Shown here: positions 35,279-43,452 of the stretch, one piece after another | Layout of the letters: each line of letters begins with the position of its first letter | Numbering within the stretch: the first letter of the stretch is position 1 | Program-made: the position numbers and the translations under genes | Notes under the pieces: model-generated | The model's database searches: none | What the model saw: only the letters and a program-made list of their open reading frames with translations | Told to the model about the DNA's origin: nothing | Source: Methylotenera sp. L2L1 | GTDB lineage: Bacteria; Pseudomonadota; Gammaproteobacteria; Burkholderiales; Methylophilaceae | Length of the DNA stretch: 64,000 nucleotides | Direction of reading: 5' to 3' | Assembly: GCF_000744605.1 (NCBI RefSeq) | Contig: NZ_JQMG01000001.1 | Coordinates: forward strand, 1 to 64,000

Positions 35279-35845
35279 TTACCAATCAGCTCTTGATGGA
35301 TCGCCACGATAGATAGAGCGTAAGAAAGTGACGATTCTCCACACCTCATCATCTGTTTTGATAATGCCGCCAAATGCTGGCATTGGACCAACAACGTTTT
35401 CACGTCCTTTACGTGTTTTTCCTGTTTGCTTCATGTACTCATCACTACCTAATGCAATGAGGCGAAACAAGGTGTCATCATCACTACCATACACCCAGGT
35501 TTCGTTTGAGATTGGTGGGCACATACCGCCACCACCTGTACCGCCATGACAGCCATTACAACTGTTTCCCATATAGCGCTTTTGACCCCACTTCACCATG
35601 TCAGCATTATCTTTGTATGGGTTTTTTAATTCGCCAATCGGCGTGATTTTAACGCGCTCTAGTGGAGACATTGCATCTGCCGGCGGAGGTGGTGCATCAC
35701 CTAACTTTTTCTTCTGCTGAGGAATCGCAAAGCCATCAGCACCAACTGCAGGCTCGGCTGCCACAGGCTCATCTGCTGCGTTGGCAGTGACTGATAACAG
35801 GCTAAAACTGAGGGTTAGAATCAACAATAAATGATGCAACTTCAT
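35279..35845 (-). CDS. xoxG: XoxG-like cytochrome cL (electron acceptor of XoxF)
   Basis: This exported monohaem cytochrome has signal peptide 1-23 and a Pro-rich linker with PPPPAD at about 52-57. The haem site is CNGCH at 96-100 and the likely axial Met155 lies in VVGPMPAFGG. GGGGMCPPI and SNETWVYGSDDDTLFRLI match the cytochrome cL pattern of methanol dehydrogenase acceptors. The 188 aa is normal for XoxG/MxaG. It lies between the XoxJ-like gene and a YVTN propeller, with copies of the GGGA-N5-TCC(C/T) motif about 85-120 bp upstream of its start. It should carry electrons from XoxF to downstream cytochromes. Confidence 0.88.
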   Translation of the reverse strand: MKLHHLLLILTLSFSLLSVTANAADEPVAAEPAVGADGFAIPQQKKKLGDAPPPPADAMSPLERVKITPIGELKNPYKDNADMVKWGQKRYMGNSCNGCHGGTGGGGMCPPISNETWVYGSDDDTLFRLIALGSDEYMKQTGKTRKGRENVVGPMPAFGGIIKTDDEVWRIVTFLRSIYRGDPSRADW

Positions 35846-35929
35846 ATACTACCTTTCAAAAAATAATCTACTTCAAAATGTTCTGGCGGCTAACATGCCA
35901 TTTAACGATGAATATGTAATTTTCATTTA

Positions 35930-35965
35930 CGGACTAAATCCTAATAAGCACTGGGATTTAATCCT
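35930..35965. promoter_or_regulatory. Two near-matches of the GGGA-N5-TCCC motif upstream of xoxG
   Basis: GGGATTTAATCCT at 35953-35965 and CGGACTAAATCCT at 35930-35942 each differ from GGGA-N5-TCCC by one or two bases. They lie about 85-120 bp upstream of the xoxG start, 11 bp apart. Confidence 0.5.
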
Positions 35966-35985
35966 TACGCCTAATCACTACCGTT

Positions 35986-37611
35986 TTAAATTGAGCCCTC
36001 TAACTGCACGATGGCTTTATCAGCACCGTTTTCTTTAGCAAGCATGAGCGCGGTTTTTCCATGGTCATCTTTAAGGTTAGGATTAGCCCCTGCTTTTAAT
36101 AGCAACGACACAATCATCTCGTGATTTGAAAATGCCGCAATCATCAGAGGTGTTAATCCGCCTGTATTTTTAGCATTTGGGTTAGCTTTATATTGCAACA
36201 AGGTTTGCGCCATTTGCTGATTGCCTTTTTTAACTGCTAGCATCAATGCATTGTACTTAGCCGCCCCCATTGCAAAATCAGGTTTTGCACCATTGTCTAG
36301 CATGGCCACTGCTGCATTGGCTTTGTTATCCATGACCGCCATTGCTAATGCAGTCATCTCATCACTATTCACTAAGTTATAGTTGGCTTTATATTGACCC
36401 ATTAAGCGAAATATTTTTGGCTCGTTTGAACGCACAGCATGCATACCAGCGGTCCAATTATCGTGATCCTGTGCATTTGGATCTGCGCCATAAGCGAGTA
36501 AACCACTGATTAAACTAATATCCTCGCTCGCTATGGCTACCATTAAAGGGGTTTTACCTTCATTATCTCTAGCATTAACTTTTGCACCAAGCTTTAATAA
36601 ATACTCAACCCTAGTTGCATCGCGTGCAATCGTAGCGTTATGAAGCTCTTGATCTAAGCTAGAACCCTGCTTTAACGCTTCATCTACTAGTGATGGCAAC
36701 GTTGAAATGTCAGAACTTTTAGGAACATAAGCTTTTCTTACCAATGCCTGATATGGGCCATGTGATGGAATATCACCTGAAATCACACATTCATTACACA
36801 GGACTAATGGAACACCGTACTCATCAAATATCTGCCTGATTTTATCTTTCTCTTTGATCATGACTGATTCAATTTGTGTTTTTAATTCTTTAGCATTTTT
36901 ACGCATACCAATCGCCAGTGGGAACTCCATAGGTGTCTTATCTTCCAGGCGATTAAGCGGTAGAATTGTGATTGGCTCTTTTTTAATGGTTTTGTACCAA
37001 CCAGCCATTGGGCCCCATATCGCAGCCACATCAAATTTACCATCGAGCATCAACTGCACATCCATATGGGGCTGTCTTTCTGGCCTTAAGTCAGCATCGT
37101 GTGCAATGGTGCGTACAATCGTATTTGCTCGATTAATGCCATGCTCCTGCAACACGGTGCGAATTGCAGAGTGCTGGAATACGCCTACTTTGTAATCATT
37201 TAATAACTTAGGATCTGATAGGTCTTGAATATCTATTCCTTTATCGCTTCTGTACGCCAGTACAAAGGTACTTTTATAAAGTGGTTTAGTGGTTAACATA
37301 CGCTCATCGTCTGGCGTCATATCCATCAAAATATCGCACTCGTTGTTATCAAAAGTTTGACGGGTTAGGCCTCGGTTTAAGTAAGGTCGATAAAAATAAG
37401 TGACACTTTTCCCCATGCCTTCTGCAATCACTTTCGCTATTTTGTTAGAAAAGCCTTCGCCCCTATCATTGGATATTGGCATGTTACCTGGGTCTGCGCA
37501 CACCCTTAGAATACTGTCATTGTTAGCTAATACTGTAGAACTTGAGGCCATGCCAAGGGTTAACAACGTAATCATTGGGATGACTTTCTTAGGCGCGAAA
37601 TGCTTTAACAT
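35986..37611 (-). CDS. xoxJ: XoxJ/MxaJ-like binding protein fused to ankyrin repeats
   Basis: After a signal peptide (about 1-29), residues 30-265 are a periplasmic binding-protein domain of the quinoprotein-dehydrogenase-associated type: LRVCADPGNMPISNDRGEGF, then GVFQHSAIRTVLQEHG. MxaJ and XoxJ are thought to help activate the dehydrogenase. Residues about 300-541 form about seven ankyrin repeats (LLKLGAKVNARDNEGKTPLM, LLKAGANPNLKDDHGKTALM). The fusion doubles the usual 270-300 aa length. It follows xoxF after a strong terminator, so it probably depends on read-through or its own promoter. The separate mxaJ at 60274 lacks the ankyrin part. Confidence 0.87.
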   Translation of the reverse strand: MLKHFAPKKVIPMITLLTLGMASSSTVLANNDSILRVCADPGNMPISNDRGEGFSNKIAKVIAEGMGKSVTYFYRPYLNRGLTRQTFDNNECDILMDMTPDDERMLTTKPLYKSTFVLAYRSDKGIDIQDLSDPKLLNDYKVGVFQHSAIRTVLQEHGINRANTIVRTIAHDADLRPERQPHMDVQLMLDGKFDVAAIWGPMAGWYKTIKKEPITILPLNRLEDKTPMEFPLAIGMRKNAKELKTQIESVMIKEKDKIRQIFDEYGVPLVLCNECVISGDIPSHGPYQALVRKAYVPKSSDISTLPSLVDEALKQGSSLDQELHNATIARDATRVEYLLKLGAKVNARDNEGKTPLMVAIASEDISLISGLLAYGADPNAQDHDNWTAGMHAVRSNEPKIFRLMGQYKANYNLVNSDEMTALAMAVMDNKANAAVAMLDNGAKPDFAMGAAKYNALMLAVKKGNQQMAQTLLQYKANPNAKNTGGLTPLMIAAFSNHEMIVSLLLKAGANPNLKDDHGKTALMLAKENGADKAIVQLEGSI

Positions 37612-37793
37612 TGCTTGAGAACCTCTATATAAAATTGTTGGAAGATATTGCTAAAATTTTGACGATGATATTGGTGATAAAAACCACTTGTCTGTGCAAG
37701 TTTGTTTGTAATAAACATAACGTCACGCTCATTACAAATAAACCTACGTAGCACTTAATATGTAATTAATACGATGTAATTGATAAATGAAAA

Positions 37794-37829
37794 AATCAGC
37801 AGGCAATGCTTAAGCACTACCTACTGATT
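37794..37829 (-). terminator. Intrinsic terminator of xoxF
   Basis: On the minus strand a nearly perfect inverted repeat of about 16 bp per arm, including several G-U pairs, is centred on GCTTAAGC and is followed by six T. It lies 31 bp after the xoxF stop and upstream of the xoxJ-like gene. Confidence 0.85.
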
Positions 37830-37859
37830 TATTTAGATCAACTTCTGCTTAACTGCGCA

Positions 37860-39764
37860 TTAGTCAATACGGAAAGTGAACAATGTGCCGCCTTGAGGAA
37901 CCTTATCAAGACCAGTTGCTTTAGCCATCGCTGTCGCACCAATTGCACCGTATTTGTCATCCATATCTAGTCCTGCAGTGACAGGTAGACCAATCCAGCC
38001 ACCGATACCTGTCCATACAGACACGTATTGTTTGCCTTTTACTTTGTATGTGATTGGGTTACCGATAATGCCTGATGCCAATTTACGTTGCCATAACACT
38101 TTGCCTGATTTACGATCAACCGCACGGAAATCACCGCCCAATGAACCGTAGAATGCCAAGCCACCATCAGTCACTAACACACCACTCCAGTTTGGATATG
38201 GGTCTGATACTTCCCAGATTGTTTTACCAGTCACTACGTCGAATTTTTTCAACTTACCAGTCACACCTGGTTTTTCTGGGTACATATACACGTTAGCAAA
38301 TACATAAACGGTACCTTGTTGTGTATGTGTACGTTCTTGTGGTTCATCTTCCATACACCAGTTATTAGTTGGCACATAGAACACGTTTGGTTCTTTTGGA
38401 TCAACCGCCGCTGGTTGCTGATCTTTACCACCCATTGCAGATGGACAAGCTTGCGTGTTTACATCACGGTCAAATGGTGAGTGCTCTTTAACTTTAACAG
38501 GGCGACCTGATTTCAAGTCAACCTTTTCAGCCCAGTTTACAGTCACAAATTTGTTTGCTCGCAACAATGTACCGTCTTTACGATCTAACACATAAGCAAA
38601 ACCATTACGGTCAAAGTTAACTAAAGCATCATGTTTTTTACCGTCAACCACTAAGTTGTCGACCAAGATGTTTTCGTTTACACCGTCATAATCCCATTGG
38701 TCAAATGGTGTTTTTTGGTATGCCCAAACCATTTCACCAGTGTCAACTTTACGCGCCATAATAGTCATAGACCATTTATTGTCGTATTTACCTACATTGG
38801 TTTTTGGATCAGGTGTGTTACATTTTTCATGCGTTAAGTTTGCACCTGTTTCACCGCAACGGTAAGCTGGAGACCAGTGACCTGGATTACCTGTACCTGC
38901 GTACATAATGCGTAATTTTGGGTCATAGCTGAACCATGCCCAAGGTGCACCGCCACCAATTTTCCACTCATCGCCTGGGTAAGTTAAACCAGTGTTTTGG
39001 CCATATAAACCATAATGTGGATTAGCTTTGTTGGTTTCTGGTGTCAAACAAAGGTCTTTATCTGAACCAGTGCTATGACATTTCCACACTTCTTTACCTG
39101 TTTTTAAATCATAAGCTACGGTACGGCCGCGTGCAGCAAACTCATCACCACCAAAACCGGCAATCACTAAACCTTCAGCCACCATTGCAGGGCCTGAATG
39201 TGTTTCACCTTTGTCTGGGAAAGCATGCTTAGTGACCCAAATTTCCTTACCTGTAGCTGCATCAAGTGCAATCAAGAAGCCATCCAATGTATGGAAAACA
39301 ACTTTACCATCTGCGTAATTCAAGCCACGGTTAATCGTATCGCAACATGCACGTGGCACGGCTGATTCATCACGATCTGTTTTTTTGGTGTAGTTCCAAA
39401 TTTGTTTCGGATGATCAGGGTCAGATAAATCTAGCGCTTGCACAATATTTGGCCAACCTGAAACCATATACATCATGGTTTTACCATTATGCTCCACCAC
39501 CACTGGCTGACCTTCATGGCCGCGTAATGTACCCGAAGACTGTGACCAGATCATTTGTAGATCTTTTACGTTTTTAGTATTGATATCTTTTAGCTGGCTA
39601 TGACGATGCAAAGCCAAGTTTTGACCCGGTGCTGCCCACATATTATGATCTTTACTGCGCTTGATGATTTCCTCATTCGCAGACGCCTGACCTACCATCC
39701 CTATAAATGCCAAAGCACCTAGAGCTAGTAAACCTGAGCGTAATGTAAAGTTTGGTTGTTTCAT
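37860..39764 (-). CDS. xoxF: XoxF-type, lanthanide-dependent PQQ methanol dehydrogenase
   Basis: This periplasmic PQQ dehydrogenase has eight tryptophan-docking blades and signal peptide 1-29. Key residues seen are the vicinal Cys140-Cys141 disulfide, Glu208 (GGDEF), Asn293 (TGNPG), catalytic Asp358 and, two residues on, Asp360 in QWDYDG. The second Asp is the extra lanthanide ligand that separates XoxF from calcium-dependent MxaF, which has Ala there. It oxidises methanol, possibly to formate, passing electrons to XoxG. The length of 634 aa is slightly long, with an insertion around 303-325. The exact XoxF clade cannot be assigned here. A GGGA-N5-TCCC palindrome lies about 140 bp upstream. 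Confidence 0.95.
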   Translation of the reverse strand: MKQPNFTLRSGLLALGALAFIGMVGQASANEEIIKRSKDHNMWAAPGQNLALHRHSQLKDINTKNVKDLQMIWSQSSGTLRGHEGQPVVVEHNGKTMMYMVSGWPNIVQALDLSDPDHPKQIWNYTKKTDRDESAVPRACCDTINRGLNYADGKVVFHTLDGFLIALDAATGKEIWVTKHAFPDKGETHSGPAMVAEGLVIAGFGGDEFAARGRTVAYDLKTGKEVWKCHSTGSDKDLCLTPETNKANPHYGLYGQNTGLTYPGDEWKIGGGAPWAWFSYDPKLRIMYAGTGNPGHWSPAYRCGETGANLTHEKCNTPDPKTNVGKYDNKWSMTIMARKVDTGEMVWAYQKTPFDQWDYDGVNENILVDNLVVDGKKHDALVNFDRNGFAYVLDRKDGTLLRANKFVTVNWAEKVDLKSGRPVKVKEHSPFDRDVNTQACPSAMGGKDQQPAAVDPKEPNVFYVPTNNWCMEDEPQERTHTQQGTVYVFANVYMYPEKPGVTGKLKKFDVVTGKTIWEVSDPYPNWSGVLVTDGGLAFYGSLGGDFRAVDRKSGKVLWQRKLASGIIGNPITYKVKGKQYVSVWTGIGGWIGLPVTAGLDMDDKYGAIGATAMAKATGLDKVPQGGTLFTFRID

Positions 39765-39895
39765 ACATCCCCCATTGATTCGGTTATTAGGAACTACTGC
39801 ATATCCAACGTGTTACATCTAGTTACAAGTTGATTACGTGTTAGCACTATAGGCAAAGATGCGTTGCACTACATGAGAAGAGTTCCTGTGTATGG

Positions 39896-39912
39896 TCGGG
39901 ATAAAATCCCGC
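39896..39912. promoter_or_regulatory. GGGA-N5-TCCC palindrome upstream of xoxF
   Basis: CGGGATAAAATCCCG is a perfect inverted repeat with an A/T centre, about 135-145 bp upstream of the xoxF start. A half site (CCGGGATA) follows at 39918. Closer to the gene, GTTACA is directly repeated at 39812-39827. Confidence 0.65.
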
Positions 39913-39937
39913 ATGGGCCGGGATAGTAAAATAAAAA

Positions 39938-39959
39938 AAGGCCATCGCTAGATGACCTT
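39938..39959 (-). terminator. Terminator of the Sel1-repeat gene
   Basis: On the minus strand AAGG-CATC pairs with GATG-CCTT around a GCTA-type loop with one mismatch, followed by seven T. It lies 26 bp after the Sel1 gene stop. Confidence 0.8.
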
Positions 39960-39984
39960 AAAAGTGAATAAAATTAAATGTAAA

Positions 39985-40827
39985 TTATTTTAATTTCAAA
40001 GGGTTAGCATCCGATATCACGATAGGGCTCGCCTTTACCCATTGAGAAGCAAGTAACTTACCTTGCGCAATTTGCTCTGGCGTCGCGGCTTTAACCAAGG
40101 CGTCACGTTCCTGCACTGCGGCGCCATGTCCATCGCGCCCTGCAACATCAAACAAAGCATAGGAAAGTGCAGCATTTTTTGTGACGCCACGACCGTCTCT
40201 ATACATTTTCGCGAGTGCATATTGAGCTTTCATATGCCCTTGCTCTGCGGATTTTTGCGTCCATTTAGCCGCTTCCTTTTCATTCTTAGGGACACCGCGT
40301 CCCTCAGCGCATATCTGCCCATAAACTAGCTGTGCTTTAAAATGATTTTGCTCAGCAGCTTGGCGATACCACTTTGCTGCCACTTTATCATCCTGCTTCA
40401 CCCCTCGGCCAATGGTATAGATTCGACCTAAGGCAAACTGGGAGAGTACGTGTCCTTTTTCTGCGGCTTTGTTAAACCATGACGCAGCTTTCTCATCATT
40501 TCTTGTAACGCCCTGCCCCTGCGCATACATCACCCCCAAATTGTATTGAGAGTCTAAATCACCTTGCAACCCGGCTTTTTCATACCAAACAGCCGCTTCT
40601 GTGTAACTTTGCTTCACGCCCTGACCTTCGTCATACATCATGCCTACAATGTGTTGCGACTTAGCATCTCCATTTTTAGCTAATGGCAAAAATTCTTGCA
40701 TGGCTTTAGTGTAATCATGGCTCAGCATCGCAGCTTTACCTTCGTCAAACCCAGCAAATGTCATATTGCTAGATAATAAAAAAAGCAATAACACGGGTAA
40801 TTTTCGCAACGAAAAAGATTTATTCAT
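39985..40827 (-). CDS. Sel1-repeat (TPR-like) exported protein
   Basis: It has a signal peptide (about 1-25) followed by five to six Sel1 repeats of 36 residues (pattern A..WY.KAAEQG...AQ..LG.MY..GRGV, for example AAKWYRQAAEQNHFKAQLVYG). Sel1 proteins act as scaffolds in many bacterial contexts; no partner can be named. The C-terminal 50 residues are not repeats. It lies between xoxF and the moxXY pair and has its own terminator. Confidence 0.88.
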   Translation of the reverse strand: MNKSFSLRKLPVLLLFLLSSNMTFAGFDEGKAAMLSHDYTKAMQEFLPLAKNGDAKSQHIVGMMYDEGQGVKQSYTEAAVWYEKAGLQGDLDSQYNLGVMYAQGQGVTRNDEKAASWFNKAAEKGHVLSQFALGRIYTIGRGVKQDDKVAAKWYRQAAEQNHFKAQLVYGQICAEGRGVPKNEKEAAKWTQKSAEQGHMKAQYALAKMYRDGRGVTKNAALSYALFDVAGRDGHGAAVQERDALVKAATPEQIAQGKLLASQWVKASPIVISDANPLKLK

Positions 40828-40930
40828 ATAACGTCCTTATACAAAATTAGGGTAACTGCCAAAAATTTAATCTATAAAATTTGTCATGTGGGGCTATAGT
40901 TTCAAGGCACAAATCAAAAAAGAACTTAGC

Positions 40931-41575
40931 CTAAGTCTCGATGACACCATGCCGCATTGCTAATCTGACCAACTCCACCGGACTGGATATTCCAAGTTTT
41001 TGCTTTAATAAAGTTTGGTAGTTAGCCACTGTTTTCTGGCTAATTTTGAGTGTTAGCGCAATATCCTCAACATTACTGCCTTCTGCCAGCATGCGGAAAA
41101 CTTCAAACTCTCTGGCAGATAAGCGCTGTGTCGGGTCTTCGCCACCGGACATCGACTGTAATACGATATTTTGTGCAACGGATGGACTTAAATAGCCTCT
41201 GCCTGCAAAAGCCTCTTTAACGGCGCGAACCAAGTCATCAGCCGCACCAGACTTTGCAACATAGCAACGCGCACCAGCAGATAGTGCCTGTGATGCAAAC
41301 GCAGCATTCTCATGCATAGAAAAAATAACGACACGTGCCGATGGGTAACGTGTCAGAATTCTTCTTAAAGACTCTAAGCCTCCCATCCCGGGCATCGACA
41401 TGTCCATAACTAAAACATCAGGCAAGTGCTCGCCATACAACTGATATGCCTGCTCACCACTATCGGCCTCTGCAACCACTTGCATCCCTGTGTTTTGCTC
41501 TAACAAACGTCTCAAACCAGATCGCACGACGGCATGGTCATCAACAAGCACAATACGAATACCAACACTCATCAA
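40931..41575 (-). CDS. MoxX/MxaX-like NarL-family response regulator
   Basis: The receiver domain (about 6-120) has Asp12-Asp13, phospho-acceptor Asp58 (VMDMSMPGMGG), Ser85 (VIFSMHE) and Lys107. The LuxR-type helix-turn-helix (about 148-208) contains LSAREFEVFRMLAEG and ISQKTVANYQTLLKQKL. The start overlaps the kinase gene stop by 4 bp, so the pair is translationally coupled. The pairing with a MoxY-type kinase and the location between xoxF and a TonB receptor point to control of methanol oxidation genes. The GGGA-N5-TCCC palindrome may be its binding site; that is inference. Confidence 0.88.
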   Translation of the reverse strand: MMSVGIRIVLVDDHAVVRSGLRRLLEQNTGMQVVAEADSGEQAYQLYGEHLPDVLVMDMSMPGMGGLESLRRILTRYPSARVVIFSMHENAAFASQALSAGARCYVAKSGAADDLVRAVKEAFAGRGYLSPSVAQNIVLQSMSGGEDPTQRLSAREFEVFRMLAEGSNVEDIALTLKISQKTVANYQTLLKQKLGISSPVELVRLAMRHGVIET

Positions 41576-42924
41576 ATTACTTTCTTTTTAAATGGCAGGT
41601 TTGCTTGAATTTGCACACCAAAACCAATACGGCTGTTAAGTTCGAAATGACCGCCTAACCCTTGTACGCGCTCTCGCATACCTGCAACACCAAAGCCTGA
41701 TGAAACTAATTTAGGATCAAATCCTTTACCATTATCTTCAACACTTAAAACCAGCTCATCTGATTGCCGATGAAGACTAACAACCACTTTGTTCGCTTCT
41801 GAGTGTCGTGCAATATTCGTTAAACACTCTTGCACAATGCGATATATTGCAATTGCTACAGTTTCATCCACACCGACAAAATCACCTAACAGCGAGACAT
41901 CTACAGAGATACTACGGTTTCTTTGCAACCAAGTATCAATTAAATCTTGCAGGGCAGCCTTGAGCCCAAGCTCATCCAGACTACCCGGTCTTAAGCGTTG
42001 CAACATACCGTGTACGATATTCATCATTTGCCTTGCGACAACATCAATAGCTTTTGCACTTTCACGTGCGTCATTGATAGTTTTGGCATGTAAAATCGTT
42101 GAGGCATCAATATGAATTGCAGTTAAATGCTGGCCGACTTCATCGTGCAAATCCCGAGCTAGACTTTTCCTTTCATCCTCTTGCAGGCTAATCATTTGCT
42201 GGGTTAATTGATGGTTACTTTTAATGCTATTTTGTAGGGTTTCTGCCATTGCGTTAAATTTGCTGCTAATACCTGTCAATTCAGGCAACGTAAAACTTGG
42301 CAAACGTGAATCTAAGTTACCTTGCTCTAATTCTGACAATGCCACCAGCACACGATTAACTGGTCGAAGTGCTCGACCAACTGCCCAATAGATCATCGCG
42401 TTTACTACGACAAAAAAGATGGATACCAGCACTAATATGCCTAGTATGTCATTCCAAATTTCAGCAATCTCATAGGATGAGTCAGGCGTGACTACTAACT
42501 CTCCTAATATTCGTCCATTGGCAAATATTTGCCGTTTAATAGGGGGCATCGTTTCAGAAACTGCATCCATTGCACTCACAAACCATACAGGAGCAGGCCA
42601 CTCATCTACTTTAGCAACAGAGCGATTACTATCTCTAAGGTTTCCTCTGGCATCAAAAAAGTCAATGCGCAAATGACGTACATTTTCCAGGCTCTGCAAT
42701 CTAAATATTGAAGCTTTATTAGGATTTATTCCGTTTAACCATACATAGTCGGAGGTGTAATGCAGAATCTCAGCATCCAATAAATGTAAAGCCAGTAGCG
42801 CTGTAGATTCTACTTCCGCACGTACATCATCCCGTGCGCTTCGAATCATCAACAATGCACCAATCAACATTACCAATAAAAGCAATGTTGTAATGATTAA
42901 ATTGAGTCGGAGTTTAAGATTCAT
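41572..42924 (-). CDS. MoxY/MxaY-like sensor histidine kinase
   Basis: Order of domains: membrane helix (about 8-28), periplasmic LapD_MoxY_N domain (about 30-155), second helix (about 160-183), HAMP (about 183-235), HisKA_3 dimerisation domain with phospho-acceptor His260 (RDLHDEVGQHLTAI), and HATPase domain (VEDNGKGFD, GVAGMRERVQGLGG). Kinases of this family regulate methanol dehydrogenase genes in other methylotrophs. The 450 aa is full length. The upstream 528 bp contain a hairpin with a T-tract and GGGA-N5-TCCC motifs. The sensed signal is unknown. Confidence 0.9.
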   Translation of the reverse strand: MNLKLRLNLIITTLLLLVMLIGALLMIRSARDDVRAEVESTALLALHLLDAEILHYTSDYVWLNGINPNKASIFRLQSLENVRHLRIDFFDARGNLRDSNRSVAKVDEWPAPVWFVSAMDAVSETMPPIKRQIFANGRILGELVVTPDSSYEIAEIWNDILGILVLVSIFFVVVNAMIYWAVGRALRPVNRVLVALSELEQGNLDSRLPSFTLPELTGISSKFNAMAETLQNSIKSNHQLTQQMISLQEDERKSLARDLHDEVGQHLTAIHIDASTILHAKTINDARESAKAIDVVARQMMNIVHGMLQRLRPGSLDELGLKAALQDLIDTWLQRNRSISVDVSLLGDFVGVDETVAIAIYRIVQECLTNIARHSEANKVVVSLHRQSDELVLSVEDNGKGFDPKLVSSGFGVAGMRERVQGLGGHFELNSRIGFGVQIQANLPFKKKVI

Positions 42925-43010
42925 GAGGGAGGACGATTAAGTTACCACTGCATTTTAATGAGTTTTTCAAAAACGGATACAGGAGAAATTCCCGACCTAG
43001 GGGAAAAAAT

Positions 43011-43034
43011 GCCATGCAGTGTTAACTGCATGGC
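43011..43034 (-). terminator. Hairpin with T-tract in the moxY leader (attenuator candidate)
   Basis: GCCATGCAGT and ACTGCATGGC form a perfect 10-bp stem with a 4-nt loop. On the minus strand it is followed by ATTTTTT. It lies 87 bp upstream of the moxY-like start, downstream of the palindromes at 43101-43144, so a transcript starting there would meet it before the gene. Confidence 0.6.
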
Positions 43035-43131
43035 TAAGAGAGGTACTTATCTAGCTAATTTGGAGATTAACTGGTTGCCAGTTTAGCAATAACAAAATCA
43101 ACTCCCTAGGGAGTTATACCACTTTAAACTT

Positions 43132-43144
43132 GGGATTTTATCCC
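43132..43144. promoter_or_regulatory. GGGA-N5-TCCC palindrome between moxY and the TonB receptor
   Basis: GGGATTTTATCCC is a perfect match to the shared motif. It lies about 210 bp before the kinase start and 310 bp before the receptor start. The receptor has a closer, one-mismatch copy (GGGATTTTTTCCT, 43354-43366). Confidence 0.62.
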
Positions 43145-43452
43145 TTTGTAATCAATACATTCATAAATTATTAATAAAGCTAACTAGAGTATGAAGTTAT
43201 ACAAGCCTATCTCTAAAAAGATAAAAATAAAGATAAATGCTAATTATCGAAAATCGGTCACTCAGTATATGGATCATCATATGATACTTAATGATACTTA
43301 TGTATTTAACAGCTTATTGCCATTCTTCTTAAAAAATACATTCTGTAAATATAGGGATTTTTTCCTATATGCCAACGTGAATTAACTCACGGCTTTGGAT
43401 GACTTTTTAACGGGATAATTGAACCTCTCATGTAAATCCGAGGTTTATCATT

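Larger units (their letters stand above)
42925..43452. promoter_or_regulatory. Divergent regulatory region between moxY-like kinase and TonB receptor
   Basis: No gene is convincing here. It holds the following elements: a 10-bp hairpin (43011-43034) with a T-tract on the minus strand; the perfect 14-bp palindrome ACTCCCTAGGGAGT at 43101-43114; GGGATTTTATCCC at 43132-43144; TTCCC-N7-GGGAA at 42989-43005; and ATAGGGATTTTTTCCTAT at 43351-43368, about 90 bp before the receptor start. GAGG at 43440-43443 is the receptor's ribosome binding site. Density of GGGA/TCCC palindromes is the highest in the window. Confidence 0.65.

Noticed and set aside
42989-43005. TTCCC-N7-GGGAA as another copy of the GGGA-N5-TCCC motif
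   Set aside because: The arms are in the opposite order, so it is not the same site; I mention it only as part of the palindrome-rich region.
43191-43385. 64-residue ORF upstream of the TonB receptor
   Set aside because: No good ribosome binding site, Lys/Asn-rich composition typical of AT-rich spacer, and it overlaps the palindromes likely to be regulatory.
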